From: Deltaproteobacteria bacterium
GTDB lineage: Bacteria; Desulfobacterota; DSM-4660; Desulfatiglandales; Desulfatiglandaceae
DNA: 11,469 bases
NCBI GenBank assembly: GCA_019314425.1
Contig: JAFCZI010000044.1
Coordinates: forward strand, 1-11,469
Direction of reading: 5' to 3'
This document shows positions 6,036-11,469 of the stretch, piece after piece. The notes beneath the pieces are model-generated. The model saw only the letters and a list, made by a program, of their open reading frames with translations. It was not told where the DNA came from and did no database searches. The position numbers and the translations under genes are program-made. Position 1 is the first letter of the stretch; each line of letters begins with the position of its first letter.

Positions 6036-7496
6036 TTGGAACGTCAAACCACGCAACTGTGCGACCGAAACGCAATGGAACTGTCCGGAATGCTGAGACG
6101 GGGGGACGTCAGCGCGCGGGAAATCACCGAATCGGTGTTCAAAAGAATCGATGAGCGGGAAAAATCCATTAACGCCTTTGTCACCACAACCCGGGAAACT
6201 GCTTTCAAACAAGCCGATCTTGCCGACGAAAAATTCCGGCGGGGCGGTGACATTCCCCTTTTGACCGGCATTCCCGTTGCGGTCAAAGACATCCTGTGTA
6301 CCAAAGGCATCAAAACCACCTGCGGATCCAGAATCCTTGAGGATTTTGTTCCCACCTATGATGCCACCGCCTTTCAAAGGATACTGGATGCCGGCGCCGT
6401 CTTGGTGGGAAAAACCAACATGGATGAATTCGGCATGGGGTCTTCCACGGAAAACAGTATCGCCGGTCCCACCCGAAACCCCAATGACCTTGATCGGGTG
6501 GCCGGGGGCTCCAGCGGCGGTTCTGCGGCAGCGGTTTCCTCCGGTGAAAGCATCCTCGCCCTGGGGACGGACACGGGGGGATCCGTTCGTCAACCGTCTG
6601 CCTTTTGTGGCGTCACCGGCATTAAGCCCACCTATGGCAGGGTTTCCCGCTACGGCCTGATCGCCTATGCCTCGTCACTGGATCAAATCGGAGCCATTGG
6701 AAAAACAGTGGTGGACTGCGCCATGATGCTGAATGTCATCTCCGGTCATGATCCACTGGATACCACCTCCGCCAATGTGGAAAAACCCGATTTTCTGAAA
6801 AGCCTCGGTCAGGATATCAACGGTGTTCAAATCGGCATTCCCGAAGAATTTTTCGCAGAAGGGCTGGACCCGGGAATCAGAGAGAAGATCCTTGAAGCCA
6901 TTGCGCTTCTCGAAAAAAACGGGGCCGACGTCGTACCCATCAGTCTGCCCCACAGCCCCTATGCCATCGGCGCCTACTATCTCATCGCCACCGCTGAAGC
7001 GAGCAGCAACCTGGCGCGTTTTGATGGCGTAAAATATGGTTTCAGAAGTGCGGGGGATATCGCCGACTGCATGGAAATGTACCACAAAACCCGAACGGAA
7101 GGTTTCGGCATGGAGGTCAAACGACGCATCATGCTGGGGACTTATGTTCTCTCGGCCGGCTACTACGATGCCTATTACCTGAAAGCCCAGAAAGCCAGGA
7201 CGCTGATCAAAGGGGATTTTGACGAGGCATTCAAAAAAGTGGACTGCATCATGACCCCGGTCACACCCTGTCTGCCCTTTGCCCTGGGTGAAAAAATGAC
7301 CGACCCCCTGCAGATGTACCTGGTGGACATTTATACCGTTTCTCTTAATCTGGCGGGACTGCCCGGGATGAGCCTTCCCTGCGGTAAAATAGATCATCTG
7401 CCGGTGGGCCTTCAAATCGTGGGAAAACCCTTTGATGAAGAGATGGTCCTTCGGGTGGGGGCGGCCTATGAGCGGCTGGCCGTTGTTAGCCATTAG
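6036..7496 (+). CDS. gatA: Asp-tRNA(Asn)/Glu-tRNA(Gln) amidotransferase subunit A
   Basis: 486 residues, full family length. This is the amidase-signature subunit that hydrolyses glutamine and feeds ammonia to GatB. The Ser-cisSer-Lys triad is intact: K84 in GIPVAVKDI, S159 in GGSSGGSAAA and S183 in GTDTGGSVRQPS. The spacings of 75 and 24 residues match the family. The start is TTG at 6036, four bases after the upstream stop, with GGAAGG (6022-6027) as a Shine-Dalgarno inside the end of aspS-gatC. The next in-frame ATG (6075) would remove the first helix that aligns with other GatA proteins. The tight spacing implies translational coupling with aspS-gatC. The encoded protein must bind the GatC domain tethered to the synthetase. 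No key residue is missing. Confidence 0.97.
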   Translation: MERQTTQLCDRNAMELSGMLRRGDVSAREITESVFKRIDEREKSINAFVTTTRETAFKQADLADEKFRRGGDIPLLTGIPVAVKDILCTKGIKTTCGSRILEDFVPTYDATAFQRILDAGAVLVGKTNMDEFGMGSSTENSIAGPTRNPNDLDRVAGGSSGGSAAAVSSGESILALGTDTGGSVRQPSAFCGVTGIKPTYGRVSRYGLIAYASSLDQIGAIGKTVVDCAMMLNVISGHDPLDTTSANVEKPDFLKSLGQDINGVQIGIPEEFFAEGLDPGIREKILEAIALLEKNGADVVPISLPHSPYAIGAYYLIATAEASSNLARFDGVKYGFRSAGDIADCMEMYHKTRTEGFGMEVKRRIMLGTYVLSAGYYDAYYLKAQKARTLIKGDFDEAFKKVDCIMTPVTPCLPFALGEKMTDPLQMYLVDIYTVSLNLAGLPGMSLPCGKIDHLPVGLQIVGKPFDEEMVLRVGAAYERLAVVSH

Positions 7497-7522
7497 CTAT
7501 TAAAGAATCAGGAAACACAACC

Positions 7523-8977
7523 ATGGAATATGATGCTGTCATTTGCTTCGAAACACACGTCGAGCTGAAAACCGAAACCAAACTGTTCTGCAATTGCCGG
7601 GTGGCCTATGATATCCCTCCCAATACGGAGATCTGTCCGGTTTGCACCGGGCAGCCGGGGGCGCTCCCCGTTCTCAACAAAAAGGCCGTGGAATATGCCA
7701 TTGCTGCAGGTGTAGCCCTGGATTGCACCATAAACCAGCGATCGCGGTTTGCCCGGAAAAGCTACTTCTATCCCGATCTGCCCAAGGGATATCAAATCTC
7801 ACAGTATGAACTCCCATTTTCTGAAAACGGACACCTCGAAATCACGGGTGATGATGGAAAACCCTACCTTGTGGGCATCAAACGGATTCACCTGGAAGAA
7901 GATGCCGGGAAACTGGTGCACTCATCCGATTCCTTTGATGACGCCGACTACAGCCTGGTGGACTACAATCGAAGCAGCATACCACTGCTTGAGATTGTGG
8001 GAGACCATGAACGAAACCCCCTGCGCTCTATTCAGGAAGCCCGGGCGTACCTGGAAAAGTTACGGCAGATCCTCCGCTACATCGGCGTCAGTGACTGCAA
8101 AATGGAAAAGGGGCAGCTTCGGTGTGATGTGAACCTTTCAATTCGCCCCAAAGGGACCATGGCGTTCAGCAACCGAACCGAGGTCAAAAACATGTCCTCT
8201 TTTCGATTCATGATGGAAGCGCTCGAATACGAAATGAAGCGGCAGGCGGAAATCCTGGACTCCGGGGGCACCATTCAACAGGAAACGCTTCTCTTTGATG
8301 AAATAAAGCGCATCACCCGTCCCATGCGGAGCAAGGAAGACGCCCCCGATTACCGTTATTTCCCGGATCCCGATCTGTTGGAGGTCAACCTTGAAGACAA
8401 GTTTATCACCGACATTAAGAGTGCATTGCCCGAACTCCCCCACCAGAGGGTCAAGAAAATCATGGATGACTACGCCATTCCCAGGGACGATGCGCTGATC
8501 CTGACCCGGGAAAGGGCCGTCTCGGACTATTTCATCGCCTGCGTTTCCCATTCGGATGATCCCATAAAACTGAGCCACTGGATTATCAAAGAACTTTTCA
8601 AGCTTCTCAAAGAGGCATCCTCGCCCATTACGGAATGCCCGATCGAGCCAAGGAACTGCGCGGAATTGGTCAATCTCGTAAGCCGGGGGAAGGTGACGCC
8701 CGGAATCGGCAGAGAAATCCTGGAAGACATGTTTAAGACCGGGGAAAAACCGGAAGCGATCATCCACAAAAAGGGTCTGAAGCCCATTCATGATGAAGAC
8801 CAGCTGGAAGCTTTTCTGGATGACGTAATGAATGAAAACCCCAAAGTGGTTTCTCAAATCAAGGAAGGGAATCTCAAACCCATTGATTTTTTGGTGGGCC
8901 AAGTCATGAGAAAGACCAGGGGCAAAGCCAATCCCAAATCAGTCATCAAGCTGATTCACCGCAAACTGGACGTGTAA
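7523..8977 (+). CDS. gatB: Asp-tRNA(Asn)/Glu-tRNA(Gln) amidotransferase subunit B
   Basis: 484 residues, full length. GatB phosphorylates the Asp or Glu on the mischarged tRNA and amidates it with ammonia from GatA. The N-terminal catalytic domain has E10 and H12 (ETHVELKTETKLF), zinc cysteines C23/C25 (FCNC) and C38/C41 (CPVC), then CTGQPGALPVLN, SYFYPDLPKGYQISQYE, HLEEDAGK, VDYNRSSIPLLEIV, CDVNLSIRP, TEVKNMSSFRFM and APDYRYFPDPDL. The C-terminal helical and YqeY-like tail (~330-484) ends in GQVMRKTRGKANPKSV, which contacts tRNA. A Shine-Dalgarno AGGAA (7510-7514) lies 8 nt before ATG 7523 and 26 bases after gatA. One oddity is ICFETH where the family usually has IGLEVH, which puts Cys at residue 8 beside the kinase active site. 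No clear terminator follows the gene. Confidence 0.97.
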   Translation: MEYDAVICFETHVELKTETKLFCNCRVAYDIPPNTEICPVCTGQPGALPVLNKKAVEYAIAAGVALDCTINQRSRFARKSYFYPDLPKGYQISQYELPFSENGHLEITGDDGKPYLVGIKRIHLEEDAGKLVHSSDSFDDADYSLVDYNRSSIPLLEIVGDHERNPLRSIQEARAYLEKLRQILRYIGVSDCKMEKGQLRCDVNLSIRPKGTMAFSNRTEVKNMSSFRFMMEALEYEMKRQAEILDSGGTIQQETLLFDEIKRITRPMRSKEDAPDYRYFPDPDLLEVNLEDKFITDIKSALPELPHQRVKKIMDDYAIPRDDALILTRERAVSDYFIACVSHSDDPIKLSHWIIKELFKLLKEASSPITECPIEPRNCAELVNLVSRGKVTPGIGREILEDMFKTGEKPEAIIHKKGLKPIHDEDQLEAFLDDVMNENPKVVSQIKEGNLKPIDFLVGQVMRKTRGKANPKSVIKLIHRKLDV

Positions 8978-9091
8978 AGGGGTTTTGGATGGGTATCCCC
9001 CGGTTATGAGGGCATCATCCTTCACTTGTGATTTAAGCCGGTAACGGATAGACTCCCCTGAGGCGTTCGAATGAGATGGCGTCGTAAAAGG

Positions 9092-9192
9092 TCCCATCTA
9101 CTGCGTTGCAGTGATTTTTCACAATCTCAATATACGACATGTATGCTTACGATCCTAAAAAAACACTACGCTTTGTATCTGGAACTTTTTAC
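9092..9192 (-). repeat. Palindromic intergenic repeat element, copy 2 (inverted relative to copy 1)
   Basis: Its reverse complement aligns without gaps to 156-256, with about 92 of 101 positions identical by eye. The central CATACATGTCGTAT and the arm AAATCACTGCAACGCAGTAGATGGGA are conserved. The outer ends GTAAAAGGTCC (9084-9094) and GGAACTTTTTAC (9181-9192) are inverse complements, so the whole element can fold. It lies between gatB and the SPFH gene and may act as an mRNA-end hairpin for the operon, since no classical terminator is visible in 8978-9091. Confidence 0.8.
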
Positions 9193-9232
9193 AGATGCTA
9201 TCTGTAATAGCTTCGTGATTTTTTTATGAAGC
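9189..9232 (+). repeat. Two stem-loops between repeat copy 2 and the SPFH gene
   Basis: TTACAGAT-GCT-ATCTGTAA (9189-9207) is a perfect 8-bp stem with a 3-nt loop. Next to it, GCTTCGT (9210-9216) pairs with ATGAAGC (9226-9232) around GATTTTTTT, with one G-T pair. The first mirrors the hairpin beside copy 1. The second ends 9 bases before the Shine-Dalgarno region of the SPFH gene and contains the in-frame ATG at 9226 that was not chosen as start. The role is uncertain; termination or leader structure are both possible. Confidence 0.5.
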
Positions 9233-9246
9233 CGTCAAATGAGAGA

Positions 9247-9254
9247 GGGGGGGG
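9247..9254 (+). promoter_or_regulatory. G-homopolymer ribosome binding site of the SPFH gene
   Basis: GAGAGA followed by eight G residues ends 7 nt before ATG 9262. It is the only Shine-Dalgarno-like sequence here and decides the start. It also means the ribosome site is built on a slippage-prone homopolymer. Confidence 0.6.
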
Positions 9255-9261
9255 CGAAACC

Positions 9262-10377
9262 ATGGGAATGGATAATGTGATTTTTCTGGAGGTCATCGAA
9301 TGGTTTGACGAGACCGGCAAGGAACTGGTTCACAGAATCCCTGAAAAAGGCTCGGGGGAAATCAAATTCGGGGCGCAGCTCACCGTGAGGGAGAGCCAAG
9401 CGGGCATCCTCTTTTACAAGGGCCGGGCATGCGATGCTTTCGGGCCCGGCCGCCACACCTTGAAAACCGCCAACATTCCCATTCTCACCAAAATCCTGTC
9501 CATCCCCTGGGCCATGACCAGCCCGCTTCGAGCGGAAGTTTACATGGTCAACATGAAGGTCTTTCCGAATCTTAAATGGGGCACCCGTGATCCGGTGGCT
9601 TTCAGGGATTCGGAACTGGGGCTCATCCGGCTTCGGGCGCACGGGGTGTTCAATATTCAGATCATTCAGCCGCTCCTGTTCATCAACACCATGGTGGGCA
9701 CTATGGGACAGTTCACCACCGAACAGATCGAGGAATACCTGAAACGGGTTATTGTCTCCAGATTCAATGACCATCTGGGCGAACATCTGGACAGCCTATT
9801 CGACCTTCCCGGGAACTACGATAAACTCTCAGACGGGCTTCAGGAAGCCCTGAGGGCAGATCTCAGCCACTTTGGTCTGGGCCTGACCCACCTCTATATC
9901 ACCTCTATTACACCCCCGCCCGAGGTGCAGGCAACCATCGACGACAAAAGCCGCCTGAATATCATTTCCGATCTGGACCGCCTGGTAAAAATGAAGGCCG
10001 CCATGGCCATGGAAAAAGCAGCCGCATCCCAGGGAGAAGCCGGCGCCGGGTTGGGCATGGGTATGGGATTCATGATGCCCGCCATGTTCGGCGACGCGTT
10101 CAGGCAAAAGGGGCAAACCGCACCGCCTGAGAACTTTTGCCCGGACTGCAAGAGATCCATTGCCAAAGATGCCAGATTCTGCCCCCACTGCGGTCACCAG
10201 CAACTGATTTTTGATCAGTGCGGAAATTGCGGCAAGAACCTGACCCCCAACACCCGGTTCTGCCCCAAATGCGGCCAGAGGGTCGATGAAAAACCGAAGG
10301 AAAAAATCTGCTCCCACTGCAAGGGAGAAAACCTGCCTGACGCCACATTCTGCAACCAATGTGGAGAAAGGCTTTAG
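9262..10377 (+). CDS. SPFH-domain (YdjI-like) protein with three C-terminal zinc ribbons
   Basis: 371 residues. Residues ~1-240 form an SPFH/Band-7-type domain of the YdjI-like group: VIEWFDETGKELVHRIPEKGSGEIKFGAQLTVRE at the N-terminus (in pieces, about 11-44), then GILFYKGRACDAFGPGRHTL (49-67), IPILTKILS (72-80), LRAHGVFNIQI (124-134), and the C-terminal helix to about 250. A Gly/Met-rich hinge (GAGLGMGMGFMMP, 261-273) follows. Three CxxC pairs of zinc ribbons come next: C293/C296 with C307/C310; C320/C323 with C334/C337; C350/C353 with C364/C367. There is no signal peptide or obvious membrane span, so membrane association would be peripheral or via oligomerisation. SPFH proteins of this group are linked in Bacillus to PspA-type membrane-stress control, with zinc-ribbon partners. 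Start 9262 is set by the G-rich Shine-Dalgarno; a start at 9226 would add a repeat-derived, unconserved leader. It lies 15 bases upstream of the next gene and is probably cotranscribed with it. Confidence 0.88.
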   Translation: MGMDNVIFLEVIEWFDETGKELVHRIPEKGSGEIKFGAQLTVRESQAGILFYKGRACDAFGPGRHTLKTANIPILTKILSIPWAMTSPLRAEVYMVNMKVFPNLKWGTRDPVAFRDSELGLIRLRAHGVFNIQIIQPLLFINTMVGTMGQFTTEQIEEYLKRVIVSRFNDHLGEHLDSLFDLPGNYDKLSDGLQEALRADLSHFGLGLTHLYITSITPPPEVQATIDDKSRLNIISDLDRLVKMKAAMAMEKAAASQGEAGAGLGMGMGFMMPAMFGDAFRQKGQTAPPENFCPDCKRSIAKDARFCPHCGHQQLIFDQCGNCGKNLTPNTRFCPKCGQRVDEKPKEKICSHCKGENLPDATFCNQCGERL

Positions 10378-10392
10378 TCCGCCGAGGTCGCA

Positions 10393-11469
10393 ATGGGTTT
10401 TTGGGTCAAACAGGAATGTCCCCAATGCGGCGGACCGGTTGAACTGGACGAAACCGACCACATCCTTCAGTGCCCCTACTGTGATGTAAAGAGTTTTCTT
10501 TTCTCTGAGGAACCTTTCCGGTTTGTGCTTCCCCACAAAACCCCGAACGAAGAGATCCTGTATGTTCCCTACCTCCGATTTCGGGGCGTTGTTTATGCTT
10601 GCCAGGCTCGCAGGGTGAGCTATCGGATCACAGATATCACACGGCTGGCCGTTCCCATCAAGCGCTTCCCCATTTCCCTCGGGTTGAGACCGCAGGCCAT
10701 GAAAATGCGTTTTATGAGCCAGGAAACCAGTGGGTCCTTCCTGAAATGCTTTCTCAAAACATCCGATATGCTGACCCAGGCCGAAAAGCAATCTTCAGCC
10801 GGCATTTCAGAAGAGATTTTCCACAGGGCCTATGTGGGTGAAGCCATAAACCTCATCTACCTGCCCCTTTACTTTGAGAAGGGCGCTCTAGTTGATGCCA
10901 TCACCCACCGTCCCGTGGCAAAACTGCCAAAAGACCGGGGGAAATTTTCATCCATCACTGAAAACGCCCCCCCCTGGAAACTCACGTTTCTGGCAACACT
11001 TTGTCCCCAATGCGGATGGAACCTTGAAGGCCAGAGGGACAGTGTTGTTTTGACCTGCCCCAACTGTCAAACGGCCTGGGAAGCCCAGCGGGGGCGATTC
11101 ATCCCCGTAGATTTTTGGGCGGTTGCAGGTGACGGTCCCGGTTTGACCTATCTCCCTTTCTGGAGGATGTCAGTCCGAACTGAGGGCATCACCATCAACT
11201 CCTTTGCCGATTTCATACGGGTTACAAACCAGCCGAGAGTGGTCCAAAAAGCATGGGAGCATCAGGGCATGGAATTCTGGGCGCCGGCTTTTAAAATCCG
11301 GCCAAAGCTTTTTCTGGCCATATCAAGGCGGCTGACCTTGTCGCAGGAGAATCCGGAGGGCAAAAAAGAATTCCCGAATGAAACGCGTCATCCGGTGACA
11401 CTGCCCCTTCCTCGCCATCGAAGAGGAGCAGTGGCTGGACGTGATGGACACCAACATCAACGGCCCCTT
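10393..11469 (+). CDS. Uncharacterised protein with two zinc ribbons, partner of the SPFH protein; 3' end missing or disrupted
   Basis: 359 codons are open to the window end. An N-terminal zinc ribbon (C9, C12, C27, C30: ECPQCGG...CPYC) is followed by an alpha/beta region of unknown fold (EEILYVPYLRFRG, about 53-65; YLPLYFEKG, 156-164). A second zinc ribbon comes next (C204, C207, C222, C225), then a repeat-like segment (YLPFWRM, 253-259; FWAPAFKIRP, 295-304). The YxPYLRF, YLPLYFE and YLPFWRM phrases look like one motif used three times, which suggests internally duplicated modules. The start ATG 10393 follows GAGG (10384-10387). Reading is convincing to about residue 339 (RHPVTLPL). The remaining ~20 residues (RHRRGAVAGRDGHQHQRP) are low-complexity and basic, typical of an out-of-frame read. 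Pairing with an SPFH/zinc-ribbon gene recalls B. subtilis ydjG-ydjI, but this is analogy, not demonstrated homology. No function is assigned. Confidence 0.72.
   Translation, partial: MGFWVKQECPQCGGPVELDETDHILQCPYCDVKSFLFSEEPFRFVLPHKTPNEEILYVPYLRFRGVVYACQARRVSYRITDITRLAVPIKRFPISLGLRPQAMKMRFMSQETSGSFLKCFLKTSDMLTQAEKQSSAGISEEIFHRAYVGEAINLIYLPLYFEKGALVDAITHRPVAKLPKDRGKFSSITENAPPWKLTFLATLCPQCGWNLEGQRDSVVLTCPNCQTAWEAQRGRFIPVDFWAVAGDGPGLTYLPFWRMSVRTEGITINSFADFIRVTNQPRVVQKAWEHQGMEFWAPAFKIRPKLFLAISRRLTLSQENPEGKKEFPNETRHPVTLPLPRHRRGAVAGRDGHQHQRPL
11402..11469 (+). other. Out-of-frame fragment resembling a short-chain dehydrogenase/reductase
   Basis: In the frame one base ahead of the zinc-ribbon gene, this stretch reads CPFLAIEEEQWLDVMDTNINGP, and the final TT would begin a Phe or Leu codon. 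The pattern PFLxIxEExWxxVMDTNxxGPF is the helix-4/5 region of SDR enzymes, including the conserved Asn. A stop codon (TGA 11396-11398) lies just upstream in this frame, so the fragment has no start of its own. It is either the far side of a chimeric join or rearrangement, or chance. It is too short to be sure. Confidence 0.42.

Noticed and set aside
5832..6593. Minus-strand open frame of 253 codons across the gatC/gatA junction
   Set aside because: It is antisense to two strongly conserved genes, with low-complexity Gly/His-rich content typical of a shadow frame.
6675..7493. Minus-strand open frame of 272 codons inside gatA
   Set aside because: It is antisense to the conserved amidase, with no motif of its own.
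8138..8902. Minus-strand open frame of 254 codons inside gatB
   Set aside because: It is antisense to conserved gatB, with no recognisable domain.
8978..9060. Terminator directly after gatB
   Set aside because: Only weak pairings (CCGGTT with AGCCGG, and a GGGG/CCCC pair) are visible and no T-run follows. The palindromic repeat further downstream may serve instead.
9829..10791. Minus-strand open frame of 320 codons across the SPFH and zinc-ribbon genes
   Set aside because: The plus strand carries clear zinc ribbons and SPFH motifs; the antisense product is compositionally odd.

Overview
The window reads as chromosomal sequence from a Gram-negative, probably anaerobic deltaproteobacterium (Desulfobacterota, perhaps Desulfobacterales). 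The evidence is an OmpA-type lipoprotein (so an outer membrane), moderate GC content, a Gat-dependent amidation operon, a tandem universal stress protein and an SPFH/zinc-ribbon pair. The taxonomic call is inference from gene style, not from a marker gene.

Layout. Bases 1-113 are the 3' end of an acyl-CoA synthetase-like gene. A palindromic repeat element follows (about 120-260), then a lipoprotein gene with von Willebrand A, thrombospondin-3-like and OmpA domains (374-1552), closed by a clear intrinsic terminator. On the minus strand lie a tandem UspA protein (1719-2618) and, upstream of it, an AEC-family membrane transporter (2706-3629). A divergent AT-rich region (3630-3856) carries promoters for both directions.

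The plus strand then holds a compact translation operon (3857-8977): aspartyl-tRNA synthetase fused in frame to GatC, then gatA, then gatB. This is the highlight. The three genes encode a complete GatCAB amidotransferase, with the synthetase that supplies its Asp-tRNA(Asn) substrate covalently attached. The AspRS part carries the histidine associated with non-discriminating enzymes, so the operon looks like a genetically hard-wired Asn transamidosome.

After the operon comes a second copy of the palindromic repeat in opposite orientation (about 9070-9210), then a two-gene unit. The first gene is an SPFH (YdjI-like) protein ending in three zinc ribbons (9262-10377). The second is a protein with two zinc ribbons that runs off the window (from 10393). 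In the last ~65 bases the zinc-ribbon reading appears to break off, and another frame reads like a short-chain dehydrogenase, which suggests a chimeric join, a rearrangement or a frameshift. No tRNA, rRNA, CRISPR array, transposase or phage gene was seen.
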